Positions 18,287 to 24,711 of a stretch of 32,550 bases of DNA are shown piece after piece. Made by a program: the position numbers and the translations under genes. Below the pieces are notes generated by a model. The model was not told where the DNA came from. It did not search any database and worked only from the letters and a program-made list of their open reading frames with translations. The number at the start of each line of letters is the position of its first letter. The first letter of the stretch is position 1. Source of the stretch: Opitutia bacterium (lineage in GTDB: Bacteria > Verrucomicrobiota > Verrucomicrobiia > Opitutales > Opitutaceae); contig PLOH01000070.1 of NCBI GenBank assembly GCA_003142955.1, forward strand, positions 1 through 32,550, read 5' to 3'.

Positions 18287-19543
18287 ATGCAATTCGATCC
18301 TAACCACAACGAGCTTCCACTCACCCACGAAATCCTCACCGACCGGTCGATCGCCATCAAGTTGGTCGGCGTGGGCGGCGCGGGCTCGAACGCCATCGAC
18401 CGGCTCAAGATGGACAACCTGGAGCGGTTGCAGCTCGCCGTCATCAACACTGATCTGCAGGCATTGTCCTCCTCCCCGGTGCAGGACAAGATTCTGATTG
18501 GTGGTCAGTTGACCCGGGGGCTCGGCACGGGTGGCGAACCGGAGTTGGGCCGTCAGGCGGCCGAGGCCGACCGGGATAAGATCGCCGCGGTGGTGAAAGG
18601 ATGCGATCTCGTGTTCCTGCTGGCCGGGTTGGGTGGCGGCACCGGCGGCGGCGCCACTCCCATTGTCGCCGAGGTGGCGACCGAGCAGGGAGCGCTGGTC
18701 ATCGCCTTTGTCACGATGCCCTTCAGCTTCGAAGGCGGCCGGCGGTTGAAACAGGCGGAGGAAGGCTTGACGGCTTTGCGCCGCGCCTGTGATGCGGTGA
18801 TTCCGCTCTCCAACGATGTGCTGCTGCAGGAGTGCAGCGACAGTACCGGGGTCCTGGCGGCGTTTGCCCAGGCGGACGCGTGGATTGGCCGCGGCGTGAA
18901 ATCGATCTGGTCGATGCTGTTCCGCACCGGTCTGATCAACCTCGATTTTGCCACCCTGCAACAGGTGTTTCAGTCGCGGGGCGGCAAGACGCTGTTCAGC
19001 CTCGGCAGCGGCGAGGGCCCGCAGGCGGTGGCCCAGGCCATCGAAAGCATCAAGCTCTGTCCCTTGCTGCATCCGACGGAGTACTCCCGCAAGGCGGACC
19101 GCCTGCTCGTTAATATCATTGGCGGCACCGATCTCACGCTGCCGATGGTGAACGAGCTCATGACCGCGATCACCGGGCAATACGGCCGGGATTCGCATGT
19201 CATTATGGGCGCGGTGATCGATGAGGGCATGCAGCAGCGGCTGGAGGTCTGTGTGATTGGCACGACGGATGTGGGCAACCGCAGCCAGACGCCTTGGCGC
19301 CCGCGGAACGCCGGCCGCCTGGCCGCCCCCGCCCGGGCCGTGAACGAAAAACCTGCCAGCGCCGCGGCAGGGCCGGTGGCTGTGCCCGATCCGGTGTCAG
19401 CGGCCCGAGCCGAGCAGAACGAATTCTCATTTTCAGAGGTGGAGAGCCGGGGCCACTTCGACAAGACCGACCGGAATCTCTTCGAGGGGCAGGATCTCGA
19501 CGTTCCGACCTACCTGCGCAAGGGAATCAAGATCGCGGTGTAG
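18287..19543 (+). CDS. ftsZ: cell division GTPase FtsZ with altered T7 loop
   Basis: FtsZ is the tubulin-like GTPase of the division ring. The 418-aa protein shows KLVGVGGAGSNAIDRL, NTDLQAL, the tubulin signature LGGGTGGGATPI, VTMPFSFEG, and the C-terminal conserved peptide DLDVPTYLRKG that binds FtsA. The T7 loop reads GLINLDFATLQQVF at about 215-228. The first catalytic aspartate is present (Asp220), but the second, in the family motif NxDFAD, is Thr223. A variable linker rich in Ala and Pro (about 345-400) precedes the C-terminal peptide. It is the last gene of the dcw run, followed by a repeat array and no clear terminator. Confidence 0.96.
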   Translation: MQFDPNHNELPLTHEILTDRSIAIKLVGVGGAGSNAIDRLKMDNLERLQLAVINTDLQALSSSPVQDKILIGGQLTRGLGTGGEPELGRQAAEADRDKIAAVVKGCDLVFLLAGLGGGTGGGATPIVAEVATEQGALVIAFVTMPFSFEGGRRLKQAEEGLTALRRACDAVIPLSNDVLLQECSDSTGVLAAFAQADAWIGRGVKSIWSMLFRTGLINLDFATLQQVFQSRGGKTLFSLGSGEGPQAVAQAIESIKLCPLLHPTEYSRKADRLLVNIIGGTDLTLPMVNELMTAITGQYGRDSHVIMGAVIDEGMQQRLEVCVIGTTDVGNRSQTPWRPRNAGRLAAPARAVNEKPASAAAGPVAVPDPVSAARAEQNEFSFSEVESRGHFDKTDRNLFEGQDLDVPTYLRKGIKIAV

Positions 19544-19554
19544 CGCCCAGGGAA

Positions 19555-19618
19555 AATCGAGAAATCGGGAAACCGGAAAACCGAAACATCGGGAGATCGG
19601 GAAATCGATAAACCGGGA
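19555..19618 (+). repeat. eight imperfect copies of an 8-bp repeat
   Basis: Directly after the ftsZ stop, eight consecutive octamers fit a consensus AATCGGGA (AATCGAGA, AATCGGGA, AACCGGAA, AACCGAAA, CATCGGGA, GATCGGGA, AATCGATA, AACCGGGA). The register is exact with no spacers. It is not a CRISPR array (no spacer sequence). The origin is unknown; slippage of a short repeat is the simplest view. Confidence 0.85.
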
Positions 19619-20498
19619 ACCCTTTCAGTATTTGGAGGGCGGCGCGCTGTCGCCGCCTGATTCCCCGCCATTTGCCTCCGATCGGGTGGCGGCCAGCGCC
19701 TATCCAAGATCGGTTCTGGAACGTAGCGCAGGCTTCCTGCCTGCCTGGCGGACGTGGTCAAATCCGTAGCCGCGAGCGCCAGCGAGTGGATCGGTGGCAA
19801 ATCGAGAAGGCAAGAAGTCGGGAAACGATCGCCCCGCCTTCGGTGCCTTAGCTTCGCTGGTTTTTGTCGTTATGGCCGCGGGCCTCCGGGCGCCGCTTTT
19901 CGGGTCACTTTTCTCACGTATCGTCTTCATTGTTAGATGATCGCGAGATTATCGATGCTCCGCTAAACGACTGGTGATTGGGTTTTTCGATCCGTGGTTA
20001 TGCCGCAGGTTTTCGTCCCGGCGAGGCTTCTTTCTCCTCCTCGACGAGTTCCCGACCACCACCGTTCTAGCCAAAAAAAACGCCCCTCCATCGAATCAGT
20101 TCTGGCGTCGCTTGCTCCGATTTAGCGCGACCGGGTGAAGAAAGAACCTCTCCCAAATATCGCAGCAGCTAAATCCTATGGAAACAAACTGCTCGCAGCA
20201 TTCCTCCGCGACGCCACCGGCCCGGCTGGAACCTCCGGTTGCTTAGGCCGGCGAAACCGTCTCGGCCGATGTTCTCAAGAGGCGACACCACGGGCGGTCA
20301 AGAACCGTCCGGAAATGTAAAACGTGCAGGTTTTCGTAGGGGCGATTTTGCCGACTCCTGCCGGCCGCCGATTCCCGGCTTGATTTCCAAGATATTTTCA
20401 AACAACAATATCCAGTGCGCGCGATGCAACCAACGGCCCCGTAAAAGGGTTCCGAGCCGATTTGGATATAACACAACCTCTCCGCGCTATATTACACT
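19619..20498. other. gene-poor spacer with repeat fragments
   Basis: I see no convincing gene here. At 19631-19665 lies a GC-rich motif (TTTGGAGGGCGGCGCGCTGT and onward) that recurs with a few changes at 31434-31470. At about 19732-19744 GCAGGCTTCCTGC forms a small hairpin. At 19800-19823 three more octamer-phased units of the post-ftsZ repeat appear (AATCGAGA, AGGCAAGA, AGTCGGGA). From about 19900 the DNA is richer in A/T than the flanking genes. Short ORFs in the stretch lack motifs and good starts. Confidence 0.6.
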
Positions 20499-20520
20499 GT
20501 TGGGCCAAGAAAGAACCAGC

Positions 20521-20554
20521 TTGACATACGTACGCTTAACCGTACGCTCACGGT
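20521..20554 (+). promoter_or_regulatory. yefM promoter and likely YefM operator
   Basis: TTGACA at 20521-20526 is a perfect -35 box. The -10 box is unclear; TACGCT at 20543-20548 is a weak candidate at 16-bp spacing. Two direct copies of CGTACGCT at 20529-20536 and 20541-20548 (12-bp period), each containing the palindrome CGTACG, overlap the presumed promoter just before the antitoxin ATG. YefM antitoxins autoregulate through short palindromes here, so this is a plausible operator (inferred). Confidence 0.6.
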
Positions 20555-20797
20555 ATGACATCCATTCCCGTCACCCAAGCTCGTTCCAGGCTCTATCAGC
20601 TTGTCGACGACACCGCCGCTTCCCACGTCCCCGTCCAGATTACCGGCAAGCGCAGCAATGCGGTTTTGGTGGCCGAAGACGATTGGCGGAGCATTCAGGA
20701 GACGCTCTACCTTCTGTCGATTCCTGGAATGCGCGAATCCATTCGGAAGGGATTGAGGGAACCGTTGGGGAGAGCCAAGACTGAAATCGCCTGGTGA
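20555..20797 (+). CDS. yefM: antitoxin of YefM/Phd family
   Basis: YefM binds and neutralises the YoeB toxin and represses the operon. The 80-aa product starts MTSIPVTQARSRLYQLVDD, the typical Phd/YefM DNA-binding N-terminus, continues with VPVQITGKRSNAVLVAEDDWRSIQETLYLLSIPGM, the family core, and ends in the toxin-binding tail. Length fits the family (75-90 aa). The stop overlaps the toxin start by four bases (GTGA), as usual for this pair. It is followed by yoeB and then an attC-like element, which suggests carriage on an integron cassette. Confidence 0.93.
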   Translation: MTSIPVTQARSRLYQLVDDTAASHVPVQITGKRSNAVLVAEDDWRSIQETLYLLSIPGMRESIRKGLREPLGRAKTEIAW

Positions 20798-21057
20798 CCT
20801 GGCAGTTCTATTACACCAAGCAAGCCCTGAAGGACGCCAAGAAGCTGGCGTCCAGCAATCTTCGGCCCCAAGCAGAACGCCTGCTTGAGATTCTGAAGAA
20901 GGATCCGTTTCAAAGCCCGCCAGCATATGAGAAGTTGGTCGGAGATCTCGATGGCGCGTGGTCTCGCCGGATCAATATCCAGCACCGACTCGTGTATCAG
21001 ATCTACCCAGAGAAACGGGCGGTGAAGATTATTCGGATGTGGACTCATTACGAATGA
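20794..21057 (+). CDS. yoeB: YoeB-family mRNA interferase toxin
   Basis: YoeB is a ribosome-dependent RNase of the RelE superfamily that cuts mRNA in the A site. The 87-aa product has the family opening WQFYYTKQALKDAKKL, then LLEILKKDPFQSPPAYEKLVGDLDGAWSRRINIQHRLVYQI and ends IIRMWTHYE. The C-terminal His-Tyr pair and the arginine in SRRIN are the catalytic positions of the family. Start is GTG 20794, overlapping the yefM stop. It appears intact. An attC-like element begins four bases after the stop. Confidence 0.94.
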   Translation: MTWQFYYTKQALKDAKKLASSNLRPQAERLLEILKKDPFQSPPAYEKLVGDLDGAWSRRINIQHRLVYQIYPEKRAVKIIRMWTHYE

Positions 21058-21061
21058 ATAG

Positions 21062-21160
21062 GCCCAACCAGCCATCGCTGCCAATTCGGCAGTCGGTCAC
21101 GCCTCGTGCATGCGCACGAGTCGCGCCCGCCAGCCTCATGGCAGGCTGGTAGCGTTGGGC
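21062..21160 (+). other. attC-like integron recombination site
   Basis: A 99-bp element begins with GCCCAAC (21062-21068, fits RYYYAAC) and ends with GTTGGGC (21154-21160, fits GTTRRRY), which are the R'' and R' boxes of integron attC sites. Inside, CTGCCA (21078-21083) pairs with TGGCAG (21139-21144). A perfect central hairpin CTCGTGC/GCACGAG lies at about 21102-21119. All three pairs are centred on about 21110-21112. It lies between two toxin-antitoxin modules, a usual place for attC. The spacing of nine bases between box pairs is wider than in classical sites, and no integrase gene is in the window. Confidence 0.62.
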
Positions 21161-21190
21161 TTGAAATACGCCAGCAATACGCCATATTTA
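21161..21190 (+). promoter_or_regulatory. possible brnTA promoter with direct repeat
   Basis: TTGAAA at 21161-21166 could be a -35 box, with a weak -10 (CATATT at 21183-21188, 16-bp spacing). Two copies of AATACGCCA at 21165-21173 and 21176-21184 (11-bp period) overlap it and could be the BrnA operator. The repeat is seen; function is inferred. Confidence 0.4.
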
Positions 21191-21196
21191 TGATCG

Positions 21197-21365
21197 ATGA
21201 GTAATCTCTCGTTTGAATGGGATTCCAAAAAGGCGGCATCAAATGCCGCCAAACATGGCGTTCGTGGTGCACTGCCTGCGGAAGCAAGGCTCGATGATCC
21301 GGATTATCTCAGCTCGGCGGGCTGGCACGAAGGAGAAACAACCATATCTAGCGAGGCTACCATGA
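21197..21365 (+). pseudogene. brnT: brnT toxin remnant, internal deletion plus frameshift
   Basis: BrnT is a RelE-like RNase of about 90 aa. Here its start is intact (ATG 21197; FEWDSKKAASNAAKHGV is the family N-terminus). After that the reading frame no longer matches. The family C-terminus is readable in the +1 frame from about 21258: FVVHCLRKQGSMIRIISARR, then AGTKEKQPYLARLP, ending at TGA 21363-21365. This overlaps the brnA ATG by three bases, as in functional pairs. So roughly 35-40 codons between HGV and VVH were lost with a frame change. In the original frame the DNA reads straight through into brnA as a chimera. The toxin is almost certainly dead. Confidence 0.8.
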
Positions 21366-21586
21366 GATCAGAATACGACTTCTCGAAAGCAAAGAAGAAC
21401 CCTTATGCGAAGCGGCTTAAGAAGACCGTCACCATCCGGTTGGAGGACGAGATCATCAGTTACTTCAAGGCGATGTCTGCCGATACAGGGGTTCCTTACC
21501 AAAACCTGATCAATCTTTATCTCAGGGATTGTGCGCAGACCCAGAAGCGCCTCTCGCTAGATTGGCGGCCGCACAAGGTGGCGTGA
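21362..21586 (+). CDS. brnA: BrnA antitoxin (ribbon-helix-helix)
   Basis: BrnA neutralises BrnT and binds the operon promoter as a dimer. The 74-aa product starts MRSEYDFSKAKKNPYAKRL and contains KKTVTIRLEDEIISYFKAM, the ribbon-helix-helix core of BrnA/CopG proteins, followed by GVPYQNLINLYLRDC. ATG 21362 has GCGAGG shortly upstream. The frame also continues from the brnT start because of the deletion there, so a chimeric longer protein is possible. The antitoxin is intact next to a broken toxin, making it an orphan that might still regulate or protect against related toxins. Confidence 0.87.
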   Translation: MRSEYDFSKAKKNPYAKRLKKTVTIRLEDEIISYFKAMSADTGVPYQNLINLYLRDCAQTQKRLSLDWRPHKVA

Positions 21587-21618
21587 GATGATGAAGAATT
21601 TGCCCAACCCAGAAGGGT

Positions 21619-21796
21619 GATCCGACGGGGGGCGATCCGACGGGGTCATGTGTGAATTCTCGACAAGGGGATAACGTCCGGAATCTCGCGCACATTTTTT
21701 GACGGATGTAGTTCGGAGGAGGCGGGACGATCCGAAGGGGTCCGGATTCCCCCTCGAGCGGTCTTGTCGAGAATTTACACATGACCCCATCGGATC
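21619..21796. mobile_element. 163-bp element with 34-bp inverted ends (MITE-like)
   Basis: Positions 21634-21667 and 21763-21796 are inverted copies of 34 bases differing at only two sites; each end reads GATCCGAYGGGGTCATGTGT inward. About 95 bases lie between and encode nothing. A direct extra copy of GATCCGACGGGG precedes the left end at 21619-21630 (15-bp period), and GATCCGAAGGGG recurs inside at about 21729. Size and structure suggest a non-autonomous transposable element or a very large hairpin. The family is unknown. It follows a GCCCAAC heptamer at 21602-21608 that could be the start of a second attC site. Confidence 0.75.
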
Positions 21797-21876
21797 TGCC
21801 CTTCCCATGGTGACCACGGCAACCGCCCAGGGGGTCCGTCAAATTCGGGAGGACGCGTTGCCTGCCAGGCGAAGAA

Positions 21877-22116
21877 TCAGGCCGTCTTCTTGCCTTCGGA
21901 ACGCGGCTTGTTCTTGCCGCCGCTTGAACCAAGGGCGAGCCCCGCCACGACTCCGACCGCGAAGACCGCAAAGTAAACGATCGCGGCGGTGGCCTGGATC
22001 TTCTTCGTCAGGAGCAGCGGGAAAGAGAATTCAATCGAATGGGTATTATTGACGCCGACGTAGAGGACGACAAAGAGCATCGCCAGAAAGACGATCGCAC
22101 GGAGGAGCATTTTCAT
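21877..22116 (-). CDS. LapA-domain small membrane protein (DUF1049-like)
   Basis: The 79-aa product has two hydrophobic helices, at about residues 5-20 (AIVFLAMLFVVLYVGV) and 40-62 (IVYFAVFAVGVVAGLALG). Between them is NNTHSIEFSFPLLLTKKIQ, and a lysine-rich tail (GGKNKPRSEGKKTA) follows. This pattern, with N-x(4-5)-F then a second helix, is that of LapA/DUF1049 proteins, of which E. coli LapA acts in lipopolysaccharide assembly. The start is uncertain: ATGs at 22128, 22116 and 22110 are possible, and 22116 is chosen. It is transcribed away from the thioredoxin gene. The role here is not known. Confidence 0.72.
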   Translation of the reverse strand: MKMLLRAIVFLAMLFVVLYVGVNNTHSIEFSFPLLLTKKIQATAAIVYFAVFAVGVVAGLALGSSGGKNKPRSEGKKTA

Positions 22117-22252
22117 CAGGAGCAGCATTGCGTTGTCGCCGAGGAATCTCAAGACTTTGCTGGCATCGCCGCACGGCGGGGTTGACATCGTTCCCGGGTC
22201 GGCAAAAGGAAAGAGCTCGATTCTCAACCATCCTGAACCATTGGAGAGCACC

Positions 22253-22681
22253 ATGTCCTATCATCGTTCCATCCTCGCCTTCGTTCTCGCGGCCGCCATC
22301 GCGGCCCCGCTCGCCCTTCGCGCCGATGACACTCATGTGAAAGGTCCGGGCCCCGCCCACATCTCCGGGGGTGAAAAAGTTGACGTCACGAATTACCTGG
22401 TGCCCGGGAAAACCACCATCGTCGATTTTTTCAGCGAGTATTGCCCGCCGTGCCGCGCGATTGCGCCGAAGCTGGAAAAGCTGCACAAGACCCGGGACGA
22501 CATCGCGGTCGTCAAGGTCGACATCAACCGGCCCGGGGTGAAGGGCATCGATTGGCAGTCCCCGGTGGCCCAGCAGTACCAATTGCATTCGATCCCTCAC
22601 TTCCAGATCTACAGTCCGGATGGGAAACTCAAGGCGGAGGGCGATGCGGCTTACGATCAGGTAAGCAGCTGGGTGGAATAG
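22253..22681 (+). CDS. exported thioredoxin-family protein
   Basis: The 142-aa product has a signal peptide (MSYHRSILAFVLAAAIAAPL, likely cleaved after ALRA near residue 24) and a thioredoxin fold with the redox motif CPPC at residues 64-67 and the cis-proline stretch SIPHFQIYSPDGK. It is expected to act on disulfides outside the cytoplasm. The WCGPC of cytoplasmic thioredoxin is replaced by YCPPC, so substrate range cannot be told. GGAG at 22242-22245 is a good ribosome binding site. It converges on hflX with only seven bases between stops. Confidence 0.88.
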   Translation: MSYHRSILAFVLAAAIAAPLALRADDTHVKGPGPAHISGGEKVDVTNYLVPGKTTIVDFFSEYCPPCRAIAPKLEKLHKTRDDIAVVKVDINRPGVKGIDWQSPVAQQYQLHSIPHFQIYSPDGKLKAEGDAAYDQVSSWVE

Positions 22682-22688
22682 CGATCGG

Positions 22689-23993
22689 TCAGGTCGGGGC
22701 TGCGGACTTCCCGGGCGGAGGGACAGGCAGCACGAACGGGGCGAAAACGGCCGCCTGCGCGGCGGGAAAACTGCCGTGGATATGCACGCCGTCGTCGCGC
22801 AAATCCTGGGCGTGGACCTGCCCGATCTCGTGCAGCCGGGCGATAATGTCGTATCGATCGTGCGGCACGAGCAGCTCGATCGCGGCGGATTCGCGGGCGA
22901 TGCTGGCGGCGCAATGCTCCAGGAGCCGGTCCAATCCGGCGCCGGTTTTCGCGCTGACGAACAGCGCGCCGGGCGCGAGGATGCGCGCCGTCTCGATCGC
23001 GGCGGGGGCGGCGATATCGGTCTTGTTGAACACATCGATGATCTTCTTCCGGTCGGCGCCCAGTTCGGCGAGCACGCCAAGCGTGGTGGCATGATGACGG
23101 GCCACGTTCGGATTGGTGACATCGAGGACGTGAATCAGAAAATCCGCGACGATCACTTCTTCGAGGGTGGCCTTGAACGCCTCGACCAGATCGTGCGGCA
23201 GCCGTCGGATGAATCCGACAGTGTCGGTGATCAGCAGCTTCTGGTTGTTGGGCAGAGCGAGCTGGCGTGTCGTCGGATCGAGCGTGGCGAAGAGCTTGTT
23301 TTCGACGAGCACGTGGGCGCCCGTGAGCCGGTTGAGGAGGCAGGATTTGCCGGCGTTGGTGTAGCCGACGATCGCACACGTGGGTACAGGCACGCGCAGG
23401 CGGCGCTGGCGCTGCACGCCCCGCTGCTGGCGGACGTCAATGAGCAGGGTGCGCAGATGGGCGATGCGGTCGCGTACGGTGCGCCGGTCCTGCTCCAGCT
23501 GCGTCTCGCCTTCACCGCCGAGGGAACCCCGGCCGCGTTGTCGGGAGAGGTGGGTCCACGCCCGTTTCAGGCGGGGCAGAAAATATTCCTGGCGGGCCAG
23601 TTCCACCTGGAGCATGGCCTCGCGGGTGTGCGCCCGGTCGGCAAAGACCTCGAGGATCACTTCCTGCCGGTCGATCACCGCCAGGCAGGATTCCGTCTCC
23701 CAGTTGCGCTGCTGGGCCGGCGAAAGCGTCTCGTCGATGACGATCACGTCGGCGCCGGCCGCCTTGGCCTGTTCGATCATCTCGCCGACCTTGCCGCTTC
23801 CCAGGAGAAACGTGGAGGAGGGTGATCGGAGATTGACGAGCACGCTGCCGGCGATGACCAGATGGAGGTTCTCCACGAGTTCACGCAGCTCCGCGAGCAA
23901 CTCGGCGCCCTCGCCCGGCGACAGGTGCGCGGTTTGCACGCCGACGAGGAACGCCCGGAGGATGCGTTTATTCTTGTCGAACAGCTCGGCCAT
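22689..23993 (-). CDS. hflX: ribosome-associated GTPase HflX
   Basis: HflX is a GTPase that binds 50S subunits and splits stalled or hibernating ribosomes under stress. The 434-aa protein has the N-terminal HflX domain with LGSGKVGEM and VIVIDETLSPAQQRNWE, the coiled linker RQRGRGSLGGEGETQLE, then the G domain: P-loop GYTNAGKS (210-217), DTVGF (257-261) and NKTD. A C-terminal domain follows. Length and order are typical. It lies downstream of the HD gene in the same direction with an 86-base gap, so co-transcription is possible. Confidence 0.95.
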   Translation of the reverse strand: MAELFDKNKRILRAFLVGVQTAHLSPGEGAELLAELRELVENLHLVIAGSVLVNLRSPSSTFLLGSGKVGEMIEQAKAAGADVIVIDETLSPAQQRNWETESCLAVIDRQEVILEVFADRAHTREAMLQVELARQEYFLPRLKRAWTHLSRQRGRGSLGGEGETQLEQDRRTVRDRIAHLRTLLIDVRQQRGVQRQRRLRVPVPTCAIVGYTNAGKSCLLNRLTGAHVLVENKLFATLDPTTRQLALPNNQKLLITDTVGFIRRLPHDLVEAFKATLEEVIVADFLIHVLDVTNPNVARHHATTLGVLAELGADRKKIIDVFNKTDIAAPAAIETARILAPGALFVSAKTGAGLDRLLEHCAASIARESAAIELLVPHDRYDIIARLHEIGQVHAQDLRDDGVHIHGSFPAAQAAVFAPFVLPVPPPGKSAAPT

Positions 23994-24079
23994 AAAATTC
24001 CATGGTGCGGGCGGATTTCCTTAGAGGCGAGCGGCAAACGTCCGGATGAAATCTCCGGCCCTGGGACGGGGCGGCGAGG

Positions 24080-24679
24080 TCAGGTCGGCAGATTCCCCTC
24101 GGCGACGGTCTGTTCGATCATGCGGGCGGCGTAATCCCACAGTGCGGCCGAGCCCTCGGCGATATAGGAATTGCGGGCGATCACGCGGTCCCGAGTGATG
24201 CCGTGCTTCCGCCAGGCGGCACCCTCGGTCCGGCAATTCAGGAGCATGGGCTGGAAGCGGTCGACGGCGGCGGCGAACTTCGCCTCCGGGGTCTGGCGCG
24301 CCTCAAATTCATCCCACAGCGCGCGGAATTCGAGGGCTTGGTCTGCCGGTAGCAGGCCGAAGATCCGGTCGGCCGCCACGGCCTCGCGGTCGTGTTGTCC
24401 GGCCATCGCCAGAGTGTCGTAGGCAAACGTATCGCCGGCGTCGATCTCCACCAGGTCGTGCAGGATGAGCATCTGGAGCACCCGCAGCACATTGAGTTGG
24501 GGCGAGTTTGCGTGCTCGGCCAGCGTGATGACAATGAGGCAAAGGTGCCACGAATGCTCGGCGTCGTTTTCGGGGCGCCGGCTGTTGATCAACACCGTCT
24601 GCCGGAAGATCTCCTTCAGACAGTCGACTTCGATGATGAAACGGATTTGCTGCGCCAGTCGCTCGCGGGCGGTTTCCAT
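24080..24679 (-). CDS. HD-domain phosphohydrolase (YfbR/HDDC2-like)
   Basis: HD-domain enzymes of this kind remove phosphate from deoxynucleoside monophosphates, or have related activities. The 199-aa product starts METARERLAQQIRFIIEVD and shows the metal-binding residues in ENDAEHSWH (His42) and ILHDLVEIDAGDTF (His74-Asp75), with a further aspartate near residue 80. It is typical of the HDDC2/YfbR group (about 190-200 aa). ATG 24679 is chosen. A TTG at 24715 would overlap the preceding stop and add 12 unconserved residues. The start codon lies in one arm of an inverted repeat. The substrate is not predictable here. Confidence 0.85.
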   Translation of the reverse strand: METARERLAQQIRFIIEVDCLKEIFRQTVLINSRRPENDAEHSWHLCLIVITLAEHANSPQLNVLRVLQMLILHDLVEIDAGDTFAYDTLAMAGQHDREAVAADRIFGLLPADQALEFRALWDEFEARQTPEAKFAAAVDRFQPMLLNCRTEGAAWRKHGITRDRVIARNSYIAEGSAALWDYAARMIEQTVAEGNLPT

Positions 24680-24699
24680 GGTCAAAGGTGTTTGACCAT
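24678..24699. promoter_or_regulatory. inverted repeat covering the HD gene start
   Basis: ATGGTCAAA (24678-24686) and TTTGACCAT (24691-24699) are perfect inverted arms around GGTG. A further GGTCAAAC at 24709-24716 pairs with GTTTGACC at 24690-24697. One arm overlaps the ATG of the minus-strand HD gene. It could be a protein site or an RNA hairpin masking the start; function unknown. Confidence 0.45.
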
Positions 24700-24711
24700 G
24701 AGCACGGCAGG

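Noticed and set aside
19555-19618. CRISPR array
   Set aside because: The units are only 8 bp and contiguous, with no spacers and no cas genes nearby.
19700-19930. 76-codon minus-strand frame in the post-ftsZ spacer
   Set aside because: It runs through repeat fragments, has low-complexity composition and no start signal.
20400-20505. A full attC site ending at GTTGGGC 20499-20505
   Set aside because: The right-hand heptamer fits, but I find no matching RYYYAAC box or symmetric inner pairs upstream, so only the heptamer is noted.
20239-20784. 181-codon frame overlapping yefM
   Set aside because: It covers the yefM promoter and gene in another frame and has a random, Arg-rich composition; yefM is clearly the coding frame.
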